Positions 14,601 to 25,546 of a stretch of 64,000 nucleotides of DNA are shown in pieces. The translations under genes and the position numbers were made by a program. Within the stretch, counting starts at the first letter, position 1. Every line of letters begins with the position of its first letter. Source of the stretch: Tethya wilhelma (taxonomy: Eukaryota > Porifera > Demospongiae > Tethyida > Tethyidae); NCBI GenBank assembly GCA_964030475.1, contig CAXIPT010000002.1, forward strand, positions 6,716,332-6,780,331, written 5' to 3'. The notes under the pieces are model-generated. The model was not told where the DNA came from, made no database searches, and saw nothing but the letters and a program-made list of their open reading frames with translations.

Positions 14601-17600
14601 TGTTAGAAATAATCTGATTGGAGAAATGGATGTTAAGCAATTCCTACAAGCCAAAGACAGAACAAGTAAACAAAGAGCACTTGAGAAGTGTGAAGAAAAC
14701 GAAATTCAGGAACTGCTCAATTGTCTCCAAGCTGAGAGAAATATCAACTTTTCATTGTACATGCGCACCAAAAGCCATGAAAATACTTCTCTGGAATTGT
14801 TTGCTAAAGAGAAAAGAGATTTGATTCAAACTTCCAATGATCCAAATCTTCTGTATAAACGCCCTGGAATGCTTTGCCAACTCCACTTGAAGCAAACAGT
14901 TCAAATTCCTGAATTTATGAAAGATTTTGTATCTAATCAGTTATCCACTTACATTCAAAGCGCTTTCACTGCCTTGTCAATGACAGAAGAGAGGGAATAT
15001 CTCGTAACTGAACACAGAAAAATTGCTCCAATTGACTTCCAGAACACAGGAGTGATTGAGAGAAACAAGCGATGGGGCGGGGGACTTCAACAAATGTTGG
15101 AGATGAAACACTCCCTTGAGTTGAGTCCCATCACTGTGATCACTAACTTTATCTCACATGTTGGGTTCCTCAAACTCTACGAAGCTCTCTATGGTCTTTC
15201 TGGTACCATTGGCCTCAAACAAGAGCAAGATATACTGAGGGACGATGCTATGTACAAACTACATTCATGTTGTATTCCAACAAGCAAAAAGAGAAGGTTC
15301 TATGAGTGTAGGGAAGTGATAGTACAAGGGAGCAAAGAAGATTGGAAGAATGAAATCTATTTGAACCTTGTACAAGTTACAGGTAAGGAATCAAGACGTG
15401 TTGCTCTCGTTTTATGCGAAGACATAAGCACTGCCAAAGAAATCGAACAATTTCTAGACACACAGAAACAAGTTAAACAACTAACAACCTACTATGGACC
15501 AGAAAACAGGGAGCATGTGAACAGCCATGTTTTCGAATCTGGTGACATTATCATAGCTACAAACCTTGCAGGTCGAGGCACTGATATCAAAGTATCACAA
15601 GAGGTTAACAATTGTGGTGGTCTCTTTTGCTTGGTTACATTTCTACCAAGGAATGAGAGAGTTGAAATGCAAGCCTTTGGCCGCACAGCTCGCTGTGGGA
15701 ATCCTGGATCAGCTCAACTTCTATTGCTAGCATCATCCTTGCCTCGTGAGTACCAGTGTCTTGACATGAAAACTATAAGAGAATTGAGAGCTCAACAGGA
15801 AACTCACCGATTGTCTTCCATGGTTGAACATGATGTTCAGGAGGTCATGTTACGTGAAGAACTCTTTGCTAAACAATGTGAGTACATTCACAAAGTTCGA
15901 AATCACTTTGACAAAGACAAGAATGTGTCAATCATAATTGATAGTGTTAATGAACACTGGGGTCAATGGTTGCAAACTAAGCAAAGATTAATCAGTCAAA
16001 CTGTGAAAGGAAACAGAGAATCATTAATTTCAGATTTGGAACAAATTCACTTAGAATGTGATTCATCACTACAAATGCACACTGAACATACAACATTTGA
16101 TAATACAATCCCAGTTTTACCAGGAGGAAATTTTATTTACTTGATAAAGCTTGGAAATCAATTGGCTAAATCTGGAAGACAAGGCCAGACACAAGCAATT
16201 CAGTGTTATCACACAGCCATTGACATTGAGAAGCAATATTCACCAGGTCATCAGTCAAGACACACAGCCATTGCCTACTACAACCATGCCTATTGTGAGA
16301 TCAATGTATACGGTGATCAAGATCACAAGAGTGGTGATGAAAGGACACAAATTCGCTCATTCATAACAAAAGCACAAGCATTACTAAGAACCTATACAGA
16401 AGAGACAAATGTTGTTCTGCAATGTGTAAAACAAACTAGAAGACATAATTCAGATCATACAACACTATATTATAGTGACTTTGCAACACAAATGGAAGTT
16501 CGACTTCAGGTAATAGAGTTTGTACTAAAAAAAATTGATGAATCTCTTCAAGAATTAGAAGAACTGGCAAAGAGTGGAGAATATAGAATTGAAGCAGTTC
16601 CTTCCAGTATATTCCAACTGATACCAAACCCTGATATTGTCACTGAAGAGGAGCTCCTAGGCCTATCTCAACTTGGACTAGAATTTGTCTTCAACGTGAA
16701 AAAGAAACCAAGATTTTGCTGGGAAGGATTGGTTGTGGTTATCCTGGGAATAGCTGAAATCACAGTCGGAGTCTGCCTGATTGTCTTAACAGAAGGCATA
16801 GGAAGTGAAATTGGAATGGGTCTTATTGCTGAAGGAGTATCCGACTGTTTTGATGGTACAATTGGAATGATCACTGGAGAATGGAGCTGGTCTCAGTGGG
16901 CCACAATGAAAGCCTGTAGCATAGCTGTATCAATGGTAACTGGAGGTGTTGGGAAATTTGCTGAGCTTGCAGAAATTGGAGCTAAAGAACTACCTAAATT
17001 AGCTGCAGAAGGAGCAAATGAAGCTACTAAACTATCTCTAAAAGATGCTGGGAAAATTGTTGGTAAAGAATTTGTACAGCAAGGTGTAATGCGTGGTTTA
17101 GGAGAAGTGGAAAACTTAGTATTAGAGAAGATTGTGCATATAATAGCTGAACACGTTACAGACAAAAGTGGTGTTAGAAAAGCTCTTGAAACTGACTTCA
17201 GTGGTGAAAATCCTCTTGGACTTGTTGTCAACGAAAAATTTGCTTCAAGATTACCTCCCGGCTATCGCAATGACGATACGATGTCTCCAGTATTAGAAAA
17301 AGAAGCGATTGATTTCTTCAATGAACTTGTAAACAGTGTAGTAGCATCATTGATCACACAATCAGAGATGTTTGGACAGGTAATGACAACCTTATCAGAT
17401 CTAATCCATGGGATATCTGGACACTTTAAGGGAAAAGGAGGGTCACTGCTTCATTTGCTCGAATTATCGCTTGTCAAAGATTCTATTGATAGAGCAGAAT
17501 TTCAGCTGGATAGTCTATTTTCACACTTCAAAGAAGATATAGAAAACTACAGTAAGGACCCAAATCAAAGAAAACACGTCACAGATTTGAAAGAGTTTCT

Positions 17601-20096
17601 TGCAAAACATACTGCTGTTGCTGCGAGTCGAGCTCTAGTACAAGAAGTTAAAGTTTCAACAGTAGACCTAATCAAGCACCCTCTAGATGAAGAACAGGAT
17701 AAAGCTCTAAATTTTGTTATGATTAACATGGGTCAAAAGGCAACAGAATATCTAAAAACTGGATTCAGAAAATCGTTTTTCAGTGACCAAGAGCTTGAAA
17801 GGATTGTAAGCATTATTTTTGTTGCTCCACATGTAAAAAAGAGGGAGAATGTATCATTAGCGAGGACTTCATCATCTTTCAGAGAAGCTGTAAGGTATTT
17901 TGAAACAGCTGTGCATGAAGTAATGTTAAAATCCAAAGATACTGGAGATTTCCAAGAAATTGCTAAATCAGTGATAAGCTTTGTCAATAAGACATCAGAG
18001 CCTATATCTCCAAAAGTTCTAAAAGAGTATGTATCCAAATTGGAACTCATGTTGGATTCCATTCCATCCCGCTTGTATACACATTGTGAACAGTATGTCC
18101 AGAGTGTACAAACACCTCATAATCAAACTAAAGAATTAGTAAGACATTTAACCAAATTCAACTTGCATAAAGAACTACACAGCCACTGCCAAGATTTTTT
18201 TCAAGGAAGCAACAACATTACACAAGTTACAGGAGGTGATTCTGAGGAACAAAGTCGAGGCAATGTAAATGATCTTAAATGCATTGTAGCACTAAAGAAA
18301 AAGTTAGCAGAACAAACCATTGAAACATTTACAGATGCAGTTGCTTCTGTATTGCTCCAAAATCTAGGTTGGATAGCTAACCAAGCACTGAACAGAACAG
18401 TTAATGGTCAATTAGCTCATTATGTGAGCGAACCTTGGATGACGTTAAAATCTGCTAGAGAAAATGCACAGTATGTTGGTCAGGTGGTATCTTCTGTAAT
18501 GTCGAATAAAATGACACCATGCAAGGTAGAATACCATGGGAATGCATTATTCAATTCCACTGTACCACTAAGTGAGGCTGAGTTGAAAGTAGCTGCTGAA
18601 CTTCACAGTCCACAAATAGAACTGACAGATAGATTCGGTCATAAACGTACAATTGAACCAATCTCAAAGGACAAATCAACAGAGGAGCTGCAAACATTTC
18701 ACTTGATAGAAGATGAAAAAGGAAAATACTCTCTAGCAGATGATAATGAACACAGAAAATATAAACTTGTTGAAGCTCTCACTCACGGAATCAATCACTC
18801 CAAATCACTAGAACACCATCTTGACCAGTCACAACTACAACAAGCAATTGCACAAGAACTTCTCAATTCACCAAACAAATGGATAGAGCATTATGAAACA
18901 GAAAGAATGAGAGCTGATTTGAAACCACATATAGCTGAAATCCTTGATCCTAAATCTTCTGGAACAAAATTTGAAGTAAATGTTGAGGAAGAGATTTTTA
19001 AAGTTGGAATCACAATTGTTCGAAAAGATGGGAAAATACTGAGAAAATCAAAATGGAAAAGTGGGGAACAAATCACACTAATACATATTAAGGACAGAGA
19101 CCATAATAAAGGACATTATGACAGACTGGTGGACGGAGAACATATCAGAGTGCATTCTGATTATGGTAACTGCCACTATGTAGCTGTAGCGGAAGAAGTA
19201 AATAGAATTGGAGACACTCCAGTAGACAAGCAATTGAACGGAATTGCAGTTCGCAGAGCTGTTGCAGCTCATATTGCAAACAACCCCAAAAAATGGCATG
19301 ACCATTATCTCATGAAGGAAAAACTAGAACAGTCTTGGTTCTGGTTCAGAAGACGACGCATACTGAAAGGTGGAGCAAAAATATTTAAACCTTTTACTAA
19401 TAGGAGAGGTAAGAATAGCAAATTAATAAGTCAATTATGTAAGTGTACAGCTTGTTAAAACTTTAACTATGGGAAACGTACTGATTATTATAGTGCAGCA
19501 ATTTCAGCTTTACTATTAATAATAGCCATTTACTAGGTTCTCCACTCAATGACATAATAATTATAATTAAAATAATTATTAGCTAACAACATTCCACACT
19601 CAAATCATTGTCAGTATCTTTCCAATTACTGTGTATAGGTAAGTGTAGAACATCCATGATGAGGGATTCACAATGTCGTTCTCGTGTTGTGACTCTTCCT
19701 GGTGAACATGTTGATCACAAAGTGGAACTACAGCAGTTCGTATTTGTATTGAATCATTCAAACATGGATATAAGTGAACATCTATTCGAAGATCTTAAGA
19801 CCCTTGCTAATTGTGAAATAAACCTTCAACGTCTTAAGGCAAAAAAGAACATTGAAAAAGGGAAATTTATTCGTAAGTCACTACATATCAGGCCTCAAGA
19901 ACACTCACTTGGGGAAAAATACCAGAAGGCACGAATGATTAAAATACTTAAAGAAAATCTACAGAATATTCAGCTATTAGTCACAAAAGTAGAAATCTCA
20001 GAATTTTCAGAAACTTTAAAGCTTTTAGAAATACTTCGTAAAATTACTGCTACAACTGAAGATCGTTTATCAAGAGTAAAAAAAATGAAAAGATAG
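11608..20096 (+). CDS. Giant SecA-like ATPase multidomain protein
   Basis: Proposed CDS join(11608..19408,19639..20096), about 2,752 residues. The donor GAGAG|GTAAG and acceptor GTATAG| join phase 1 to phase 1 and continue as GKCRTS into a charged, helical C-terminus. Parts: acidic Ser/Glu-rich N-terminus (1-150); helical region; Walker A SSGEGKST (about 494-501); a DEVD Walker B box (about 610); two copies of a novel module (about 776-898 and 944-1038); motor half two with ATNLAGRGTD (about 1321) and AFGRTAR (about 1358), as in bacterial SecA; a TPR-like stretch (about 1511-1570); a glycine-rich hydrophobic segment (about 1700-1760); long helices; a Cys box DYGNC (about 2516). SecA drives protein translocation in bacteria, but the animal homologues have no established role and lack any visible SecYEG context. 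The ATG directly follows an N, so N-terminal sequence may be missing. Confidence 0.85.
19409..19638 (+). other. Predicted 230-bp intron of the SecA-like gene
   Basis: GT-AG intron with a pyrimidine-containing 3' end (TCTTTCCAATTACTGTGTATAG). Without splicing the first exon would read 16 more codons to a stop at 19458. Splicing keeps the frame of the next 152 codons open, whose only local start in frame is TTG or an internal ATG. Exon joining is therefore preferred over a separate small gene. Confidence 0.7.
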
Positions 20097-20237
20097 GTGA
20101 ATACCTTAAAAAGAGCTGAAGTGACTGAGAGGCTATCATTGCAGAAGCACATATATTATAGTACTTATTAGAAGTATATAAGATGTTAGTTTAATTTAAC
20201 AATGTCACTATGATAGTATAAATATTATGGTTAGTTA

Positions 20238-20243
20238 ATAAAT
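20238..20243 (+). terminator. Candidate poly(A) signal of the SecA-like gene
   Basis: AATAAA about 140 bases past the stop at 20096, in an AT-rich 3' region and on the same strand as the gene. Confidence 0.4.
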
Positions 20244-20496
20244 TGAAGGTCAGAGTTACAATGGATTGTTACCCCAAAACACTGATTTTTAGTAAAATTA
20301 TATAATAATTATGTTTCAACTATCACATACATGTAATTAGTATTAATTATAATAATATTCGTACACAATTGTGAGCATTACTAATTTGAAATCAGTAAAT
20401 TAAATTCGTGTTCATCATTATACTGGTATACACACTGTAAGACTACATGTTAAAGTCAGGCTTCTTACCCCCTAACAATTAAAAGGCTAGTGGTTA

Positions 20497-22412
20497 TCAT
20501 ACGTACGGTAGTACGTATAGTAGGAATGGGCCGACTGTCCCATAGACACAATACAAAATGTTTATGCTCATAAATTTTCAGAGAATGACAGCTAAGCCTT
20601 CAGACATGGATTAAAGCCTCCCTTGGATAGTTTTTTAACTGCATGCATCAACAAAACTCACAGAAACTTTCTAGAGCACTCTGGAGAGAGAGCGCTGGCG
20701 GGAAGCCAGAACAGTGCAATTTTGTTTTCTTCTTCCTTCCTTCCTAACTGACAAACTTGAACGTGATTTCCAGACAAACAAAAGGCATTCAGCCAGCTTT
20801 AACTGTACAATGCAACTTGACTTCATCCGAACTACGTCCTTTTATACTCATTTAAATTGGTGCCTAAAAGCTATATAACAAACAAAATCTAGGCATTTTA
20901 AAAACTGGTATAAAATACTGTACTTGCATGTAGCCATCTTGATGTTGGTAAAGGTCGTCAACAGACCACGTGGTTTGCATGCATCTAATGCGCATGCGCA
21001 TCCAGTGTACTTGAGAGCAGTAGCTCATGCTTTTTGTAGAGACTGACCAGTCTCTGATAACTTATACTCCATTGCAATTGAGCACCTTAGTGTTGAAAAA
21101 AGTGAACAAACAAGTATAGTAAAAATTTCATAAAAATTAACAGTGTATAGGAATGGGCAGTGCTGTAAAAAGGAAGGAAACAAGGCTGGGACTATAAATT
21201 TCGGCACATGACTACTTCATTTTCAAAGTTTTCCAAGCTCACATAGGTTGCCTGTATACCTTCTAATTTATTTAAATAAACCATGACTTAATTGGAATCA
21301 GAATTTTAATCATGATTCTACGATAGAGCGAACCATGGAAATGAAGTAGTCATGTGCCGAAATTTATAGTCCCAGCCTTGTTTCCTTCCTTTTTACAGCA
21401 CTGCCCATTCCTACACTGTTAATTTTTATGAAATTTTTACTATACTTGTATAGTTACTATAACTTTACAAGTAGTAAAAAATTTATAAAAATTAGAAGTG
21501 TAGGAATGGGGAGTGCGGTAAAAAGCAATGAAACAAGGTAAGTCCCTGAATTTCGGCACATGACTACTTCATTTAATGAGTCAATTGCAAGTTTGAATTC
21601 CATCATTATATAGTGTCGGTCATTTGGCTCATGAGTCACTGATGCAAGCAATCATTAGTAACAAGTATGTAGAATGTAGGTACACAGTAATGTATAAGAG
21701 TTAGGTACAAAAAATGAAGTAGTCATGTGCCGAAATTCAGAGACTTACCTTGTTTCATTGCTTTTTACCGCACTGCCCATTCCTACACTTCTAATTTTTA
21801 TAAAAATTTTACTCTACTTGTTCATTCACTTTTTTAAACACCAAAGTGCTCAATTGTATTCATACAGCAGAGACTAGCTATATACAAAAAGCAGAACTGT
21901 ACATTTAATGTGCATGCGCATTATAAGTAATTGCAAACCACGTGGTCTATTGACGACTTTTACCTACATAAAAATGGCTAAATAAAAGTACAGTATTTTA
22001 TATCGAGATTTTCAAAGCTGCCTAAATTTTGTTTGCTGCCTTTTCGCTAGCTAACAAGTCAAAAAGGACGTACTACAGATGAAATGAAGTCTCACTATAT
22101 AGTTAAAGTTGGCTCAATGCCTTTAGTTTGTCTGGAAATCGCGTTCAAGTAAGTCAGTTAGGAAGGAAGGAAGGAAGGAGAACAAAATTGCACTCTTGTG
22201 GCTTCTTGCCAGCGCTCCCTCCAGAGTGCTCCAGAAACTTTCTGCCAGTTAATTTTCTTGGTTAATACAGTAAGTAAACTGTCTGGGAGAGGCTATAAAA
22301 TGCATTTGAAGGCTTAGCCTTGTTTCCCTGAAAGTTTATAAGCATGAACATTTTGTATTGTGTCAATGGGACAGTCGGCCCATTCCTACTATACGTACTA
22401 CCGTACGTATGA
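20497..22412. mobile_element. Complete 1.9-kb palindromic foldback transposon (R4)
   Basis: The two halves (20497-21450 and about 21460-22412) are inverted copies of each other. Both tips read TCATACGTACGGTAGTACG inward and are flanked by TTA (20494-20496 and 22413-22415). Each half contains the GTAGGAATGGGCCGACTG edge, the GCACTC-rich block, the CACGTGG/GCGCATGCGCA block and the inner GGAATGGGCAGTGC arms. No transposase frame is present. The 3-bp TTA duplication fits PIF/Harbinger non-autonomous elements (inference from target size alone). This copy explains all the partial copies in the window. Confidence 0.85.
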
Positions 22413-22413
22413 T

Positions 22414-22909
22414 TATATCCCCCCTAGTACTTTTCCTTACATTGACTTTTGGGTTATAAAACTCATAATTATTCCCTTGGGCTAAATAGATGGGTAATAA
22501 AAGCCATATTTCCCTCCCCTTGGCTATTGTTTGTAGTGCATTGTCCAATAGAAACTCAGCTTTGCTCAATAGAATCTCAGAATTTTCAGAAACTAGTAGC
22601 AAAACTAAGCCACAATTATCTAAAATCAAGTAGCGTGCAGTTTACTAGCTAAAGTAGCTAGCTACGTTTGTGAGTATATGATTTTGAGCGCTTATTCTGG
22701 ACACTCTATTGTGGGCGGAGGATTTCCTGGGTGGAGTTTGGTTTCTTGAACTGGAAGAGCCTGAAGTTTCTGGAGCTGACGAGTAGCTGCACCTTTTATA
22801 AACGAAGAACGTGACGACTGAACAAAAAAAACTAGGTAGAGCTGTTACTAAGGACCATCTGTATAGAGCACCCGCCTCCATTTAACCAACCAGAGTAAGG
22901 ATATAAAAC
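22414..22909. other. Spacer next to the foldback element
   Basis: About 500 bases with short frames on both strands but no codon bias, splice-bounded exon or domain match. A 78-residue minus-strand frame with an SSSSRNQ stretch was considered and not supported. Confidence 0.35.
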
Positions 22910-22910
22910 A

Positions 22911-23014
22911 GTTAGTGCACAGTAGGTAGGAAATTATGGCCGTAGTATGTAAACATCCTCACCCTTGGGCATCGGACGTTTACTGCCATAATTCCCTACC
23001 TATACTGTGCATTA
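22911..23014. repeat. Inverted repeat (hairpin) with 30-bp arms
   Basis: GTTAGTGCACAGTAGGTAGG and its near-complement CCTACCTATACTGTGCATTAAC flank a 40-base loop that contains CATCCTCACCCTTGGGCATC. Looks like a small foldback element or its tip pair. Confidence 0.65.
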
Positions 23015-23036
23015 ACAGAAATTATATTAATTATTA

Positions 23037-23300
23037 AGCCTCAGCGCGTGCATAGCACATGCAGAGGGTTACGGTAGTAGTTTTGTCTGTCAGTCTGTCT
23101 GTCTGTCTGTCTGTCTGTTCGAAATCTCAAGAAAGACAGCTCTAGCTACAAAAGCAATGGTACTTACGTCCATAAATGATCTTGTAGAATTACATTTTTT
23201 GCTGTCCAAAACGCTGTTGTTGCAGAGATTTGAGGCTTTTGTGCTTCTTTTAGCGTTTAGCTTCGAGGCCACGCCTACTGATTTAGTGTGCGTTATTTAG
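23037..23300. repeat. Dispersed repeat with CTGT tract, copy 1
   Basis: Shares the frame AGCCTCAGCGC...GCAGAGGGTTA.GGTAGT.GTTTTGT, then (TCTG)n, then GAGGCTTTTGTGCTTCT and the TAGTGTGCG end with the two copies at 56145-56440 and 56634-56929. This older copy differs at many sites. No coding frame. Confidence 0.7.
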
Positions 23301-23793
23301 AATCAGAGCAACACTGCTGCTGCTGCTGTTAGTCACTGTCAGTGTTCTTTGGATATACAGACAGGAATTAGCCTTACTAATGCATGATTATACTCAGTGC
23401 AATGCTGCTTATGCTCTTGGAAAGACAAGCAAAGGTTGGCTTGCTTTCTGCATGTATATACAGGCTGCTGTGGCTGACTCAGTCACTGAGGTCAATGCCC
23501 GAATTTAATAGTAGTGAAAGTCTCAGGTCAGCTCCTGGCTACAGGCTACAGGCTAGAATTTAAATGATGAGGTCATACATTCATGTTGTGCATCATGCTA
23601 TAGTTGTCAGTTGATTGCGCCGAGGCTTATGCACCTTGGTGCCTTCATTATTAATTTTAATCAGATAATTATTATAAAGTATTCAACCATGATACTTTAT
23701 CCCAATTAGAGAAGTAATCACTCTGAATTTAAATCATTATTTTATGACTTTGCCTCAGTTTAAATCATAAGCTAAATGAAACCAAGTCATAAT

Positions 23794-24170
23794 GTACCGT
23801 ACTGGCGCGTTATAAGGCGCACTTCGTGTATAATTAAGCGCCTACTTGAATATAAGCGCATGCCTCGTTTTTGCTCTTAACACTTTATTTAGCGCTATGA
23901 TGATTTTCATTATTGACACAGGGAAAGGATCAGTTTCTGGACATGTAAACAACATTTCACCCACAAAAAGAGTCCATGCACACGCTCTTACAGACAATTA
24001 TTAAGTTGTGCTCAAAAAACGCTCTCCAAAAATTCCGTAGCCTCACTTTGAAACATAGCTCACATGGCACTGTATCACGTTATTATGCGCATTTCACTGT
24101 TAAGCTCCTATTTCTTCGTGTGGAAATATAAGCATAATATTATGTGTTTAATAATGTGCCAGTACGATAC
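23794..24170. mobile_element. MITE-like element with 13-bp terminal inverted repeats
   Basis: The ends GTACCGTACTGGC and GCCAGTACGATAC are inverted with one mismatch. The interior holds runs of AAGCGC/GCGCAT spaced like degenerate subrepeats and has no open frame. It sits immediately next to the ankyrin exon fragment at 24253. Confidence 0.55.
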
Positions 24171-24252
24171 CACAATTCACAGTCTTGCCCTTTTTCCTTG
24201 TTAGTCTAAGAGTATGCACTGCCAATGCATTTTTACTACTTGTTATACATAC

Positions 24253-24659
24253 TTTGCCTTCACTGTCCTTTGAGTCCAATCTGGAGCCAGCCTTCAGTAA
24301 CAGCTGCGCCAACTCAATGTCATTATTATGACTGGCAATATGCAGAGGAGACAATTGCGAGGTGTGGGTCTGAAGATATAGAATACAAATTTCATAATTA
24401 GTGCTATTTAAATTGTCCGCTTGGTAAAATGACTGAATTCATGACTTAGCATACTTGTTTGTTCACATCTGCTCCCAATTCTATTAACAATTTAGCCACA
24501 TCCACATGTCTGCTATTACAAGCCTCGTGGAGAGCAGTAACTCCTAAATGAAACTCGTGTGAGGGGGAAAACCCTTCCTTATCAATGAGTTCTGTAATAG
24601 CATCAGAGTCACCATCACTGGCAGCAACCAAGAGCTTGTTTACTCCTACAGCCAATAGC
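24253..24659 (-). pseudogene. Two-exon duplicated fragment of the ankyrin-RING gene
   Basis: Exons 24455..24659 (205 bp) and 24253..24369 (117 bp) match exons 28397..28601 and 28200..28316 of the neighbouring gene in length, splice sites and nearly all residues (shared VNKLLVAASDGDSDAIT and TSQLSPLHIAS). One donor is altered (CAA|GTATG versus CAG|GTACA). The other twelve exons, including RING, are absent on both sides, so it is scored as a truncated copy. An N in the adjoining (TG)n tract at 24710 means it could also be a misplaced allelic contig end. Confidence 0.65.
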
Positions 24660-24660
24660 C

Positions 24661-24709
<49 letters not shown>

Positions 24710-24710
24710 N
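24661..24710. repeat. (TG)n microsatellite ending in an assembly gap
   Basis: About 49 bases of TG dinucleotides directly against the splice acceptor of the ankyrin fragment, ending in N. Read on the minus strand it supplies (CA)n before CAG|. Confidence 0.9.
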
Positions 24711-25397
24711 TGCTTTTTACCGCACTGCCCATTCCTACACTTCTCATTTTTATAAAATTTTTATTATACTTGTTCATTCACTTTTTTAAACACTAAGGTG
24801 CTCAATTGCATGGAAAGAATCAGTCAGTCTCTACAACACAAATGTGCATTTGATGCGCATGCGCATTATATGCAAGCAACCACGTGTTCTATTGACGACC
24901 TTTGCCTACATAAAAGGCTAACTATATTGACGACCTTTACCTACATCAAAATGGCTAAATAAAAAGTACAGTATTTTATATCGAGAGTTTCAAAGCTGCC
25001 TAGATTTTGTTTGCTGCCTTTTCGCCAGCAAACGAGTTGAAAAGGACGTACTGTGCATCAAATGAAGTCCCACTATATGATCATAGTTGGTTCAATGCCT
25101 TTTGTTTGTCTGGACTGAATCGCGTTCAAGTAAGTCAGTTAGGAAGGAAGGAAGGAAGGAAGGGGAGAACAAAATTGCACTGTTGTGGCTTCTCGCCAGC
25201 GCTCTCTCCAGAGTGCTCCAGAAACTTTCTGCCAGTTTTCTTGGTTATTACAGTAAGCAAACTGTCTGGGGGAGGCTATTAAATGCATTTGAAGGCTTAG
25301 CTTTCTTTCCCTGAAAGTGTACAAGCATGAACATTTTGTATTGTGTCAATGGGACAGTCGGCCCATTCCTACTATACGTACGGTACCGTACGTATGA
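24711..25397 (-). repeat. Foldback repeat family, half copy R5
   Basis: Reverse orientation: starts at the inner arm end (CTTTTTACCGCACTGCCC) beside the gap and ends at the tip ACCGTACGTATGA followed by TTA (25398-25400). A 40-base stretch (ATTGACGACCTTTACCTACAT) is locally duplicated inside. A detached arm of the same family lies at 25425-25545. Confidence 0.75.
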
Positions 25398-25424
25398 TTA
25401 GGGATCAATTTAGAATAAATCATC

Positions 25425-25546
25425 AAAAATGAAGTAGTCATGTGCCGAAATTGAGACATGCCTTGTTCCAATACTTTTTACTGCACAGCCCATTCCTACA
25501 CTACTCATTTTTTTGAAATTTTTACTACTTGTTATAATTATGAGTC
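25425..25546 (-). repeat. Isolated inner arm of the foldback family
   Basis: Runs from AATGAAGTAGTCATGTGCCG to GAAATTTTTACTACTTGT and is the same as the second inner arm of R3. It is separated from R5 by about 25 bases of other sequence. Confidence 0.7.

Noticed and set aside
19608..20096. Separate 162-residue gene after the SecA-like frame
   Set aside because: The nominal start is TTG. The segment has a clean acceptor at 19638 that joins in phase to a donor at 19408, so it is better read as the last exon.
11608..20096. Bacterial contamination carrying secA
   Set aside because: No operon, ribosome-binding site or bacterial neighbours. Flanked by the same foldback repeats as the animal genes, and an intron is predicted.
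20497..22412. CRISPR array or phage attachment pair
   Set aside because: The repeats are inverted and long with no regular spacers, and the surroundings are animal DNA.
25007..25324. Short genes in the R5 region
   Set aside because: Same sequence occurs in other foldback copies with stops and shifts, so it is repeat DNA.
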